A stretch of DNA of 64,000 bases from Cryptomeria japonica (GCF_030272615.1 NC_081414.1:763349648-763413647); one strand, 5' to 3'. Numbered from the stretch's first letter, positions 22,210 to 36,222 are shown. Numbers and translations are program-made. Notes: a model not told the origin generated them from the letters alone.

Positions 22210-23400
22210 TTGTAAACCTAACCCTAACCTTAACCCTAAATCAAAAACCTAGCCATTCACTTTACTCTAACAATGATGTAAACCCTTAAAAAAATCTTAA
22301 ACATAACCATTAACCTAACGCTAAAAGTGATGCAAGCCATAACTATAAATCCAAAGCATAACCATAACTATAAATATAAACCCTAACCCTAGAGACAATC
22401 CTAAATGTATCCCTAAATCCTAAGCCTAACCATAATCTTAACCCTTTCCCTTACCTTAATACTAACCATGATATAAATCTAAATACCAACCATTAGCCTA
22501 ACCTTAACAATGATATAATCCCTAACTATAATCCTAACCCTAACACTTAACCCTAACTCTAACCCTCTAATATAAAACCTAACCTTAACATTGTGATATA
22601 AACCCTACCCCTAAACATCAAATTAACCATAATCAAAAATCCTAATCCTAACCCTGATCCTAATCCCATGATATAAACCCTAACCCTAGAGATAATAATA
22701 ACAATAACACTAAATCCTAACCCTAACCTTAGACCCTAAATCCAAAATCTAATTAGGTAAATATTCTCCAATAATGCATTCATAACACTTATTATCATTT
22801 TTTATAAAATATTAAAAGTATCTTTATTATTATGTACTTTTCTTATGAATATTTTGTTTCCTTATTTGAATATTTTTATGAAATAATTACATTGAAACTT
22901 TGTTCTAAAGAAATAAAGACATTTTAAAATAGCTTAGATAGTCTTTTAATTGAAATGATATTTTTACTATAAATTTTAAATATAGACATTTTAAAATAGT
23001 TTCAAGTTTCTTACAATTAAAATTATATTACTCATAACCTTTATTCTAACCCTAACCCTAATAGTAATTAAGGCAACATGTTAGTTGAATTCTTATCAAA
23101 CCATAATGATAATAAAATCAAATACTTAATTAAGGGTTTAACATTTTATGAAATAATTTGAAACATCAATAAAAAAATTTAAAATTATTTGAATAATAAT
23201 AAAATTAACAAAGGTTGTATCAAAATATACTTTACTCAACTCTAAACCATAACCTAACCCTAAAATTAAATATAAACCTAACCCTTCACACTACCACTTA
23301 ACCTATGATATAAATCCTAACCCTTGACATAATCCTAAACATAACCCTAATAATAAGCCTAAACATAATCTTAACCTTATCCCTAACCTTAACCCTAACC

Positions 23401-25788
23401 ATGATATAAATCCAAACCCTAACCATTTACCTAACCTTAACAATGATGTAAAACCTAACTACAACCCTAACCCTAACCCTTACCTATAACTCTAACCATC
23501 TAATATAAACCTTAAAACCTTAACCCCTATCGTAACATTGTGATATAAACCCTAACCCTAAACACAAAACTAACCATAATCATAAATCCTAATCCTAACC
23601 CTAATCCTAATCCCATGATATAAAGCTTAACCATAAAAATTATCATAACAGTAACACTAAATCCTAATCCTAACAAAAATTGTAAACCTAACCCTAACCT
23701 TAACCCTAAATCAAAAACCTAACCATTAACCTAACCCTAACAATGATGTAAACCCTTACTGCAATTCTAACCCTAACTATTAACCCAACCCTAAAAGTGA
23801 TGCAAACCATAACTATAAATCCAAACCATAACCATAACTATAAATATAAACCCACAATCCTAAATGTAACCCTAAATCCTAAGCCTAACAATAATCTTAA
23901 CCCTAACCCTAGAAATAATCATAACAATAACGTTAAATCCTAACCGTAACAATAATTACAACCCTAACCTTAAACCCTAAATCCAAAACCTAACCATTAA
24001 TGTAAGCCTAACAATGATGTAAACCCTTACTACAATCCTAACCCTAACCATTAACCTAACCCTAAAAATGATGTAAACCATAACCATTAGCCAAACCCTA
24101 AGCCTAACCATGTTGTAAATGCAAACCGTACTCATTAACTTAACCCTAACACTGATATAAACCATAAACATAATCCTAACCTTAACCCTATGGTATTAAC
24201 CCTAACCCTAGACATAATCTTGAAAATAACCCAAAATCCTAAGCATAACCACAATCTTAACCCTAACCCTAGCCTTAACCCTAACCATTAAACTAACCCT
24301 AAAAGTGATGCAAAACATAACTATAACCCTAACCCTAACTCCTAACCCTAAGTCTAACCCTATTATATAAACCCTAGCCCTACACATAATCCTAAACACA
24401 ACTATAACCCTAACCCTAACTCCTAACCCTATGTCTAACCCTATTATATAAACCCTAGCCCTACACATAATCCTAACCATAACCATAAATCATAATCCTA
24501 AACATAATCTTGACCTTGACCCTAACCTTAACCATTAACCTAAACCTAAGAATGATGTAATATCTATCTATAATCTTAACCCTAACCAAAGACATAACCT
24601 TAGCCATAATTCCAAATATTAAGCCTTTGAAGCACAATCATAAACTTAACCATAAGCTTAACCCTAATGCTAATCCTAACCCTAACATTGTGATATAGAC
24701 CCTAACCCTAAATGTAAAACTAACCATAATCATAAATCCTAATCCTAACCCTAATCCTAATCCCATGATATAAACCCTAAACATAGAAATAATCATAAAA
24801 ATAATACTAAATCTTAAGCCTAACAACAATCGTAACCCTAACTGTAACTTTAAACCCTAAATCCGAACCCTAACCGTTAATGTAATACTAACAATGATAT
24901 AAACCCTTACTGCAATCCTAACAAAAACCATTAACCTAACCCTAAAAGTGATACAAACCATAACTATAACCCTAACCCTGACCCTTAACCCTAAATATAA
25001 CCTTATGATATTTATGTAAACCTACACATAATCCTAACCATAACCATAAATCCTAAGCCTAAACACAGTCTTAACCCTAACGCTAACCCTAACAATGATG
25101 TAAAATCTATCTATAATCCTAACTTTAACCCTAATCCTATGATATAAATCCTAACCCTAGACATAATCCTAGCCATAATTCTAAATATTAAGCCTAACCA
25201 CAATCTTAAAATTAACCATAACCCTAACCATTATGTTAACCCTCACCCTAACACTGTGATTTATAAACTATAACCCTAAACATAAAACTAACCATAAATG
25301 TAAATCCTAATCCTAACCATAATATTAACCCTAATGATCATGATGTAAAGTCAAACCCTAACCATTAAACTAACCCTAACAATGATGTAAACCCTACCTA
25401 TAATCCTAACCCTAACCCATAACCCTAACCCTAGCCCTATGATATAAAGGTCCTAATCGTACAGATAATCTTAACAATAACCCTAAATCCTAAGCCTAAC
25501 CACAATCTTAACATTACTTGTAACCCTAAACATGATGTAAATCCAAATCCTAACTATTAACCTAACCCTAAAAATAATGTAAACCCTAACTATAATCTTA
25601 ATCCTCACCCTTAACCGTAACCGTAACCGTAACACTAACCCTAACCCTAACCCTAACCCTAACTGTAATCGTAACCCTAACCTTATGATATAAACTCTAA
25701 TCATAGAGATAATCCTAACCATATACCTAAAAAATTAAGCCTAACTAGAACCTTAACCCTTACCATGATGTAAATCTAAACCCTAACC
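23401..25788 (-). repeat. Higher-order repeat unit A (about 2,388 bp)
   Basis: Begins ATGATATAAATCCAAA. It matches unit B from 25,789 in order across its length, with small insertions and deletions. Confidence 0.85.
24321..24482 (-). repeat. 81-bp tandem duplication within unit A
   Basis: Two copies of an 81-bp segment beginning CTATAACCCTAACCC, at 24,321 and 24,402. Unit B has only one copy. Confidence 0.88.
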
Positions 25789-28130
25789 ATGATATAAATC
25801 CAAATGCTAACCATTAGCCTAACCCTAACAATGATGTAAACCCTAACTACAACCCTAACCGTAACCCTTAACTGTAACTTTAACTCTCTAATATAAACCT
25901 TATACCCTTAACCCCTATCCTAACATTGTGATATAAACCCTAACCCTAAACACAAAAATAACCATAATCGTAAATCCTAATTCTAACCCTAATCCTAATC
26001 CCATTATATAAAGCTTAACCATAAAAATTATCATAACAATAACACTAAATCCTAATCCTAACAAAAATTGTAAACCTAACCCTAACCTTAACCCTAAATC
26101 AAAAACCTAACCATTAACCTAACCCTAATAATGATGTAAACCCTTACTGCAATTCTAACCCTAACTATTAACCCAGCCCTAAAAGTGATGCAAACCATAA
26201 CTATAAATCCAATACATAACCATAACTATAAATATAAACCCTAACCCTAGACACAATCCTAAATGTAATCCTAAATCCTAAGCCTAACAATAATCTTAAC
26301 CCTAACCCTAGAGATAATCATAACAATAACATTAAATCCTAACCCTAACAACAATCACAACCCTAACCTTAAACCCTAAATCCAAAACCTAACCATTAAT
26401 GTAAGCATAACAATGATGTAAACCCTTACTACAATCCTAACCCTAACCATTAACCTAACCCTAAAAGTGATGTAAACCATAACCATTAGCCAAACCCTAA
26501 CCCTAACCCTAACCATGTTGTAAATGCAAACCGTACCCATTAACTTAACCCTAACACTAATATAAACCATAAACATAATCCTAGCCTTAACCCTATGGTA
26601 TTAACCCTAACCCTAGACATAATCTTGAACATAACCCTAAATTCTAAGCATAACCACAATCTTAACCCTAACCCTAGCCTTAACCCTAACCATTAACCTA
26701 ACCCTAAAAGTGATGCAAAACACAACTATAACCCTAATTCCTAACCCTAAGTCAAACCCTATTATATAAATCCTAGCCCTACACATAATCCTAACCATAC
26801 CCATAAATCATAAGCCTAAACACAATCTTGACCTTGACCCCAACCTTAACCATTAACCTAAACCTAACAATGATGTAATATCTATCTATAATCTTAACCC
26901 TAACCCTAATCCTATGATATAAACCCTAACCATCGAGATAACCCTATCCATAATTCCAAATATTAAGCCTTTGAAGCAAATTCATAAACTTAACCATAAC
27001 CTTAACCCTAATGTTAATCCTAACCCTAACATTGTGATATAGACCCTAACCCTAAATGTAAAACTAACCATAATCATAAATCCTAATCCTAACCCTAATC
27101 CTAATCCCATGATATAAACCCTAAACCTAGAAATAATCTTAACAATAATACTAAATCTTAAGCCAAACAACAATCCTAACCCTAACTGTAACTTTAAACC
27201 CTAAATCCAAACCCTAACCATTAACGTAATACTAACAATGATATAAACCCTTACTGCAATCCTAACAATAACCATTAACCTAACCCTAAAAGTGATACAA
27301 GCCATAACTATAACCCTAACCCTGACCCTTAACCCTAAATATAACCTTATGATATGCATCATAACCCTACACATAATCCTAACCATAACCATAAATCCTA
27401 AGCCTAAACACAGTCTTAACCCTAACCCTAACCCTAACAATGATGTAAAATCTATCTATAATCCTAACTTTAACCCTAATCCTATGATATAAATCCTAAC
27501 CCTAGACATAATCCTAACCATAATTCTAAATATTAAGCCTAGCCACAATCTTAAACTTAACCATAACCCTAACCATTGTGTTAACCCTCACACTAACACT
27601 TTGATCTATAAACTGTAACCCTAAACATAAAACTAATCATAAATATAAATCCTACTCCTAACAATAATCTTAACCCTAACCCTGATCATTATGTAAATCC
27701 AAACCCTAACCATTAAACTAACCCTAACAATGATGTAAACCCTACCTATAATCCTAACCCTAACCCATAACCCTAACCCTAGCCCTATGATATAAAGGTC
27801 CTAAATGTATAGATAATCTTAACCATAACCCTAAATCCTAAGCCTAACCACAACCTTAACATTAATTGTAACACTAAACATGATGTAAATCCAAATCCTA
27901 ACAATTAACCTAGCCCTAAAAATAATGTAAACCCTAACTATAATCCTAATCCTAACCCTTAACCCTAATTGTAACCCTAACCCTAGCCCTAACCCTAACC
28001 CTAACCGTAATTGTAACCCTAACCTTATGATATAAACTCTAATCATAGAGATAATCCTAACCATATACCTATAAAATTAAGCCTAACTAGAACCTTAACC
28101 CTTACCATGATGTAAATCTAAACCCTAACC
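25789..28130 (-). repeat. Higher-order repeat unit B
   Basis: Matches unit A from its first base to about 28,130. There it switches to sequence matching the first array (about 19,550 onward). Confidence 0.85.
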
Positions 28131-28656
28131 ATTGACCTAACTATAACAATGATGTAAACCCTAACTATAATCCTAACTCTAACCTTAACCCTAGACATAA
28201 TCCTCACCATAATGATAAATCCAAAGCCTAACCACAATCATTAACCTACCCTAACAATGATGTAAACCCTAACTATAATCCTATCCCTAGATCATAGCCC
28301 TATGATATAAAGTATAACCCTACACATAATCCCAACCATAACCCTAAATCCTAGCCTAATCACAATCTTAACGCTAACCATAACACTAAACATGATGTAA
28401 ATCCAAACACTAACTATTAACCTAACCCCAACAATGATGTAAACCCTAACTATAACCCTAACCCTAACCCTAATAGCAAGGCAAAATGAACACTATTCCT
28501 TATTGAATTAGGCCTACTATTTTAAACCAAATCAAATCCTAACCTTAATAGTAAACCAAAATGAACCCTAATCCTTTTTGAATTAGGCATACTATTTTGA
28601 TTCCAATCCTATCTATAATTCTAAATCTTTCAATTCATGTTGTGAGTGCTACTAGC

Positions 28657-28685
28657 CTATATATATTTAATAATATATATAGAAT
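28657..28685. repeat. AT palindrome where repeat orientation flips
   Basis: CTATATATATTTAATAATAT and its mirror half. CCCTAA units lie to the left and TTAGGG units to the right. Confidence 0.8.
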
Positions 28686-29823
28686 TAAGGTTACTAAAAT
28701 AGGATAAAGCTTGGGGTTATGTTTAGTGTTAAATTAGGGTTACTCTATAACTACAGTTACTATTATAAGATAATTATTTGGTTCAATTATATTTATATAA
28801 GGGTTAGGGTTAAAGTTAGCTTAAATTAAGGTTGGTGTTTATGATATGTTATGAATAAAGTTACTATTATAAAATAAATCTTTGGGTTATGGTTAGGGTT
28901 CAATTATGGTTTGAGTTATAGTTTAATTAGTATTATTGCTCAAGAATAATTAGGGTTAGTGTTAACATTAGTCCGAGCTTGGGGTTCAATTAGAGGGAAA
29001 TATTTGATTTAGGGTTAATCATAGTTAGGTTTTAATTATTGTTATCGTTTGATGAAGGTAAGTGTTTAATTATAGTTAGGTTTTGATTATGGTTAAGGTT
29101 TAATTATAATACGGATAACAATTCAGGTAGGGTTACAATTGGTGTTAAGATTCAATTGCATCAGGATTAGGGCTAACTTAAGATTAGAATTCAGTTAGGA
29201 TAGGGTTTGGAGTAGAAATCAACTAGGATTAGGTTTCAATTACAATTAGGTTTAGGGCTAGGGTTAGATTATAGTTAGATTAGTGTTGTTGTTGTTATGG
29301 TTTAATTATATGCTTAGATTTTAATTTATCATTAAGTTATAATAGTTAGGTTTCAATTAGAGTAATATTAGTTTAACAATTAAGGATGTGCTACAATTAG
29401 GACTATTGTAGGATAGCACTTGGGGTAAGGGTTGGGTTAAATTAGGTTTACAATAAATTTTATGTTATAATTAATGTTACTATTGTAGTATATAAGTTGG
29501 GTTAGATTTAGGATTCGAATATTGTTCAAGTTATAGTTTAATTAGCGATATCACTCAAGAATAATTAGGATTAGGGTTAATATTAGGTTAGGTTTGGGGT
29601 TCAATTAGAGGGAAACATTTGAGTTATGAAAAATGTTATAGTTAATTATAATTAAGGTTTCATTATTGAAGTGTTTAATTATAGTGATGATTTGATTATG
29701 ATTATGATTTAATTCTAATATGCATTAGAGCTTGATTAGAGTTAAAATTATGGCTATGATTCAATTATATTATGGTTAGGATCAAATTAGGATTAAAGCT
29801 TAATAAGAATTAGGGTTTGAGCT
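28686..29823 (+). repeat. TTAGGG-type telomere-like block with 615-bp duplication
   Basis: Degenerate TTAGGG/TTAATT units. A stretch around CTCAAGAATAATTAG at 28,939 recurs at 29,554 (615 bp apart) with shared flanks (GGGGTTCAATTAGAGGGAAA). Confidence 0.85.
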
Positions 29824-29839
29824 AAAATTCAATTAGGAT
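29824..29839. repeat. LINE target-site duplication, left
   Basis: AAAATTCAATTAGGAT, repeated exactly at 36,223-36,238 after the poly(A) tail. Confidence 0.9.
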
Positions 29840-29999
29840 GGTAGTGTTAGAAAAATCAAAATCCGAGTTTTACTAATAGAGTTTTTTGGGGCTTTGCAAC
29901 CAAGGATGAATGAATAGTCCTTGGAAGCAAGTTGACTCTCCGGCCAGGGGCTCCCAGGCATACCGGGAGGCCCCCACATTGAATTCGCCTCATGCCTCC

Positions 30000-31966
30000 A
30001 TTAATAGAGAAAAACAAAGTCATGGTAGGCAATAAATCTAATGCAAACAATACAGAAGGGAAAAAAATGGTCAGAATATCGCCAAAGCAAGGAAGTCATT
30101 TCGGCAGGCTCTCAAGGGACACTCCACCATCTTTCCAGAGGATGCAAGGTTTGAATTAGAGTCTTCCCAAGACGCAACCATAAATCAGACCCACGAAGAA
30201 GGTGATGCTGCCTCGGCACCTAAAGTTGTCATTAAACCTAATGCTTCCATGGTAGAATGTATTTCTAATGAAATAACTAGACTTAGGGATTCTAGAATTT
30301 TTTTAGCAGCCCTTGATGTAGATAGAATACTGTCTAGACAGTATCTGAATAGGTGGTTTCAAGATGTTTGGTTTTCAAAGCTTGGCATCCATTTTTTCGT
30401 TTTGTAGAATGTTGCAAAAAGGATTATTTCTTATCTTTTTTAATGATAAAGAAACCCAGAAGAAAGTGCTAGAAAAACAATTCTGGAATGTTGGAAATTC
30501 TTGTTTTAGGGCTATCCTTTGGAATCCCGTTGCATGTAATGAGGAAGTCATGGCTTTGTCTAACCCTAAATGGGTTATTATTAAAAACATACCACCCTTT
30601 TTATGGAACTATATATCCAAATTTATTGAACCCCTAGGTAAGGTAATCAAACTCGATTCCTCTATTGCCCTACTTCTCCACCTAGATGCGAGAGTGATTA
30701 TTGCCCTCAACCCTGGCTCAACCCTTCCCTCTGTAATTGATATATGTATTGAAAATCAGCTATTCTCTTGTCCTTTATAGTATTTGGGAGGTATTAATCC
30801 CTGTCATAAGTGCAGGAGAAGTGGACACTTCCTTAAAAATTGCCCTTTGTTAGTAGGAAACAATAACACTCATTCCAAGAACACCTCCATTCGACACTCT
30901 AAACACTTTTCCTCCGAAGCCCTCTCGAATCCTAAACAAAAAGACTCTACTCCCCCCCCACTACAAACTGATCACTCGACTTCTACCCCTTCCATCCACT
31001 CTTAGACTAACCTTACCAATCCACCACCCCCACATGCCATCGATCCCCCACCCACTAGCCACCAACCTCATGGCTGCCCTAGCCCACCCAGTGCTCCTCC
31101 CTTGATAGCTGAGTCTTTGACTAAATATCAAAAGGCCATAAAAGAGGCCAACTTGGCCAACACTACCCCTGGTTCTTTGGAACTTGAAATGGTTGGTTTC
31201 CCCACTAAACTTGGTGGACCCAGGACCCAACATGCACATCAAATTGTCCTTGAAAAGTTGAAAACTGTTACAAAGTTCAGAAAACAACTTGAAGAGTCTT
31301 TAAGCATTCAAAAGAAGGAAATTGAGGCTAGTACCATGCCCTTCCTCCATGACTTGATTGGAGGGAAGGAGGGTGGTCTTCAAGATACCACCAATGCCAT
31401 ATGCACTAAAAATTCAAGGGTTGAATGTAGGGGAAATTCAGACATCCTTGGGGAAACAAACATTCCTCCCACTATTTCTAATTCAAATACTCCCTTGGAG
31501 GCTGCGGTTGAGGGGGGCGAAACACAAAACTCTACTACATTTCTTGAATTAGTATCAGGTGACATTGATGGGGTAGTGGGGCTGACCACCCTCCCACTGA
31601 CCAATCCACTGAGTATGGTCATGGACCTAGACCCTATGGGGAGCCTGATGAAGGTGAGGTTAACAATAATAGTGGGAATAAGCCAATCTCCCCAGACTTT
31701 AGAATATTTGACTTTGGGTCTTATAATGGGGAAGGAGAGTTAACAGGGATTAAATCCAAGAAAAAAAGGAGGAAAAGATCCCCTAAAGTATCCAAAGAGG
31801 TGGCAATTAGGAAGGAATCAATGGGACCTGAACAACTCTCTGAACTAAGGAACAAAAGCGGTAGACCTCTCTCAATAGTGGCCTTTGATGCTAGTCACCT
31901 CTCTAATCTTGAGGAATGGCCTAAATGCTTTGAGGGGTTCAAGTCCCTGATAGATACTACTGAATA
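30000..31966 (+). pseudogene. LINE ORF1 with CCHC zinc knuckle, broken
   Basis: After a leader, decayed coding sequence gives an open stretch at 30,364-30,780 with a DUF4283-like domain (KQFWNVGNSCFRAILWNP then WVIIKNIPPFLWN). A stop, then the zinc knuckle CHKCRRSGHFLKNCPL at about 30,803-30,851. A Pro/Ser/Thr-rich region with stops precedes a second open stretch at 31,102-31,743. ORF1 proteins of plant L1 elements bind element RNA. The ATG is uncertain because the first 300 bp carry stops. Confidence 0.8.
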
Positions 31967-31978
31967 ATCCTCCTAATG

Positions 31979-34900
31979 ATAAAATTCATCTCATGGAACA
32001 TCAGAAGCCTTGAGGCCCCTGATAGGAAATATATGGTCAAAATATTTCTAAACATGCACAAAGATGTTGACTATCTTATGCTCTAGGAGTTGAAATCAGT
32101 GGGGTTCACCTTGGAAGCTGCATTAAGATCTATTTGGAGGGAGGCCACCCCATTTTATACCAAGAATCCTAAAGGAAGAGTAGGAGCTGCAATATTACTA
32201 AACCCTAACTGGGCTAATAAGGTGGAAAAATGGGGACAATCCCTTGTGTTAGGGCAGTACGGACTATCATTCAGAATGGCAACTCCACCTTTGGCATATG
32301 TTCAATTTATGCCTCCAATGACTATCGGGAAAGGGAAAATATGTGGGAATGGATTACAAATTTAGAGGATATCCCCTAGTTCTTGGGTGGGGATTTCAAC
32401 ATGGTAATAAATTCTAAAGATAAACAGGGCGGTAATAAGGTAGAATGGAAAGGTACTAAGAGAATACAGTGGGAAAGGATGACTAACAAGATGAATTTAC
32501 TTGATCCTCTAGCAGGAAAGAAGGATGAGTATAAATCAATATGGTACACCTAGTGTAACCATCAACAATATAATAAAAGAGTTTACTACATATTGGATAG
32601 ATTTTACTTCAACAAAGACTTTTTTGAAATTAATAAAAATGATGGGGGAATCCAGTATGCTGTCATACCTTATAGACTCTCAAATCATCATCCTATTATG
32701 ATAGGACTAAAGTTAACTAGGAATAGGGTATCCACACTCAACCCTAGATCGAACTTTAAGATGAATGCCATTCTATTATAGGATTAGGACCTAAAATGTG
32801 CCCTGTGTCTAGTCAGAATGTTTAACAAATATAGTAATCCCTAATGGTCCAACATAGAGAGGTGGATAAAAATAGTAAAACTTGGACCTCAGTCTGCCAA
32901 GCCATGGGTAAAAGAAGGCAAAATATGATAGAGCATTTGAGTTATAGTTGCATAATGACCTCCAATTGGCTAAACTTGAACTTCAAGGGGACCCTGAGAA
33001 TATATCACTCACTAACCAACTAGTTTGGGTCAAGGCTGATCTTAGAAGACTACAGAATTAGAAAATCAAAGGATGGAGGGGTAGGGAAAAATTAAATTGG
33101 TTAGATACTGGAGATCGAGGGTCTGAATTCTTCTTCGATATTCTCAAAATGAAACAAGCCAGAGAAAAAAATGACACTATCTGGATCAGAATAAGAACCT
33201 TTCTAAACCAACTGAAATTCTGAATGTTTTGCCCAGTTCTACAAGAATCTATTCTGTACTGAACTAGGTAGGGAGGAACAGGAGAATGCCAGAAGGATTA
33301 TTATGTCCCTAGTTCCCAAGCTTATTAATAAAGAGGACAGTAAGTTACTTGAAATGGATATTACAAAAGAAGAAATCAGGGGAGCTATCTTGGTTCTCAG
33401 CAATGACAAATCCCCTCGCCCTAATGGGTTCCCAGTAGAATTTTATAACAAAACATAGGGTGGATTGTTGATGATCTTTACTCCCTATACAATGAGGCAA
33501 TAAATAGTGGCTCCTTAGGCAAGAATGTTAATCAAGGGCTAATAAAGCTCATCCGCAAGGAAGGAGACAAAACCTTAATTAAAAATTGGAGACCCATCAC
33601 ACTGTTGAATGTGTCCTACAAAATTTTAGCTAAGTTGGTTGCATGCAGATTGGAAAAGATCTTACCTAAGATTGTCAGAAATACTCAAATAGGGTTTGTT
33701 AAAGGATGGTACATACAAGAAAACTTAATCACATGTTGGGAGTCCTTGCATTGGGCAAAGGAATTAGGGCAGAGTGGAGCCATGTTGCTCATAGATTTTG
33801 AGAAAGCATATGACAGGTTAGAATGGGACTACATCATTCAGATGCTTTAGTCATTAGGCTTCCCCCCTGGATTTTGTAATATGGTCAGAACCTTACTTTG
33901 TGATGCCAATGTTGTCATTGAAGTCAATGGATTAAGATCCTCCAATTTTGAACTTACTAGATCTATCAAACAGGGATGTCCTTTAGCTCCTGCCCTCTTT
34001 GTTCTAGCTACTGATGCAATGTTCTACCTACTTAAAGGCTCCTCTTCTACTCCCACTATTAGGTGTATTACACTACCTAACAAAGAGGAAATTTATAATA
34101 TCTAGTTTGCTAATGACACTGCACTATTAGTTAAGGTGGAGGAAAAGAACCTTGCAGCCCTGATAAAAACTATTGATATTTTTTGTCTGGTATCTGGTAG
34201 AAAAATTACTCTTCATAAATCCAATCTTCTTGGATGGGAGGACAACCCTCCAGGATGGCTTACGAATTTCTCTCTTGATTGGTTGGGTGCAACACAGATT
34301 GTAAAATATTTAGGTATTCCTTTCCCTGTCCTCCCAAACCTAAAAGAAATGTGGGAGTGGGTAAGGAACAAGATAGATAAGAAACTCTCAAAGTGGAATA
34401 AGAATTTTCTCTCCTTAGCTGGAAGTTTCCAAGTTTGTCAAAAAAAATTATCCTCTTATAATATCTATTTCTCATCAGCCTGGCTATTTAAGAGCTACCA
34501 ATTTAATCATTTCCAAAAGAAGATTACGGAATTCCTATTGTCAGATGGCAAGGGGACCAAGAAACAACATGTAGTCAAGTGGGAATGGTGCACTATGAAT
34601 AAAAAATTTGGTGGGATGGGGTTGAAAGACCTAAAACTACAAGGTATTTCTCTTTCTTCCAAATGGATCCTTAAGGTCATGGAAGGCAATGAACCATGGA
34701 AAGCGCTTATAAGGAATAATATCAAATTCTTTGTTCCTAAGAAAGCTAAGAAATGGACGGACCTACCATTATTGGATAGTCTTATGGGGCAGTTTGAGGT
34801 AGCTCCAGCTAGGTTTGATATCTTCAAATCCCTATGGAAGGCCTGGGAACATGTGAGGCACTTGGTGAATGTCAAAAGTGATGGCACTAAATAGGAGAAT

Positions 34901-36030
34901 ATTTCTGATAACGAATAAATATGGTGGAGCTTATTCCATAATGGAAAACTGTTGGCTACACTTCAAGGTTTCTCTACATTGAAATGGCATAATAGGGGTA
35001 TTAAAAACTTTGAACAACTATTTAGAAATAACCAACTTAGATTGTGGGAGGAGTTGCAAGCCACCTTTTCTATCCTGGAATCCTAGATGAGGACATATAA
35101 CGTCCTTAGATTGGCATTAACCTCTGCTCCCCCCCCCCCCCTCACTTACCTCTCCCCTCCCTAAAAGCCAAGTGTATTTACTCCACATTCATTGAGTCCG
35201 ATACCATCCTTTTGCACCTTAATAAATTCTTAGACCTAGACTAGGAACTGAAGACCTAGAAAGACTGTCTAAATAGGTTTTGGATGGCCCATAATGAACC
35301 TAAAAAATAATTCTTTGGGTGGCGATTAGTGTTAAATAAACTCCCCATAAAAAATAAGGAAGGCCTTTAATAAACTGTAGCATTTGCAGAGTACCTAAAT
35401 CTGCGAAACACATCTTCTTTGAATGTCATTTTGCTAAGGAAATATGAAGAATATTTGGTTTTAACTTAGAGTTTGGTTCTCTTGAGTTCATAGATTTAGT
35501 TCTCGGCTATATCAAGGGCTATAAGAGGATTGCTAATGTATTTTGGTTTTGTTTTTCTTTGGAAGTTTTGTGGCTCATATGGAAGTATTGCAATGATGAC
35601 ATCTTTAATAGCAATACCAGGCACTTCATCGAGTCTCTTAGGAGACTCATTGCTCATTCTATTTCTGTGCAGGTCACTGTTGTGCTTAAACTTGACTCGG
35701 ACAAGTTTGACAGATGGATCAAGGATGGGGCCACTAGTGTGTAAATCTGTGAACTATCACATGGGTTCAGTTGGGAGAGAGATGAACCAGTCAAAGCAAC
35801 TTTTGAACAAGATTTGGTGGCCTTCATGAGGCAATTGGATCATAGAAAAATGCATATGGAGATCATCCAGGATGAGGCCGATCTGATCACTAAGCGCACT
35901 TCCCATCCTCATAAGAAAGAATTACTTGATGGTTGGGTGGAAGTATGGCGCAAAGGAGCTATGGGCTAGGTGCCATGGCTCCCACCTATGGGCAACAACA
36001 ACTCACCAGATGCTGAAATATTAATTCCTT
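31979..36030 (+). pseudogene. LINE ORF2: endonuclease, RT and C-terminal domain, broken
   Basis: It begins IKFISWNIRSLEAPDRK (about 31,979), the endonuclease start. Other endonuclease landmarks are GGDFNM (about 32,384) and LSNHHPI (about 32,680). RT: GFPVEFYN, KNWRPITLLNVSYKILA (about 33,580), LIDFEKAYDRLEW (first catalytic Asp, about 33,790), RSIKQGCPLAPALF (about 33,960) and the active-site box as FANDTALL (about 34,108), where one catalytic Asp is Asn. The C-terminal zinc-like region decays after 35,300. At least eight stops interrupt it. Confidence 0.9.
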
Positions 36031-36222
36031 AGCTGTTGATTAATATGCTATAATGTCAATTTTGTTTATAAATATGTATAACATTTGTAATCCCTATTTT
36101 TTTGTAAGTGCACCTTAATTGTGTATTTTGTATATGCACCTTCTATTGGTGCCCCAGCTACTGCTGAACTCAATCCTTTTTGCAAAAGCTACGTAATGCT
36201 TTTTTGATATCTAATCCAAAAA

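Larger units (their letters stand above)
22210..28656 (-). repeat. Main telomere-like CCCTAA satellite with higher-order repeats
   Basis: About 6.4 kb of degenerate CCCTAA hexamers with cassettes containing ATGATGTAAACC and ATGATATAAACC. A non-satellite gap lies at about 22,750-23,035. A higher-order unit of about 2.39 kb is visible: 23,401 pairs with 25,789 and 23,674 with 26,062 (both 2,388 bp apart); 24,627 pairs with 26,971 (2,344 bp). The longest perfect hexamer run is at about 25,633-25,662. Open frames here give Val/Arg/Ile/Met-rich translations on the minus strand and are by-products of the repeat. Confidence 0.93.
29840..36222 (+). mobile_element. Full-length L1-type LINE (about 6.4 kb) with target-site duplication
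   Basis: Flanked by a 16-bp AAAATTCAATTAGGAT direct repeat and ending in a short poly(A). It contains a 5' leader, ORF1 with CCHC knuckle, ORF2 with endonuclease and RT, and a 3' UTR. It is of the same family as the LINE at 47.2-51.3 kb (shared NTQIGF, ENLIT and DFEKAYDR blocks). It was inserted into telomere-like TTAGGG sequence. Several stops in both ORFs show it is now inactive. Confidence 0.93.

Noticed and set aside
19264-28064. Many minus-strand open stretches with Val/Arg/Ile/Met/Tyr-rich proteins
   Set aside because: They are translations of degenerate CCCTAA repeats, have no domain, and recur with the repeat. Not genes.
19261-28656. Possibility that the array is an actual chromosome end
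   Set aside because: Repeats are degenerate, change orientation, and are flanked on both sides by transposons and unique sequence; interstitial.
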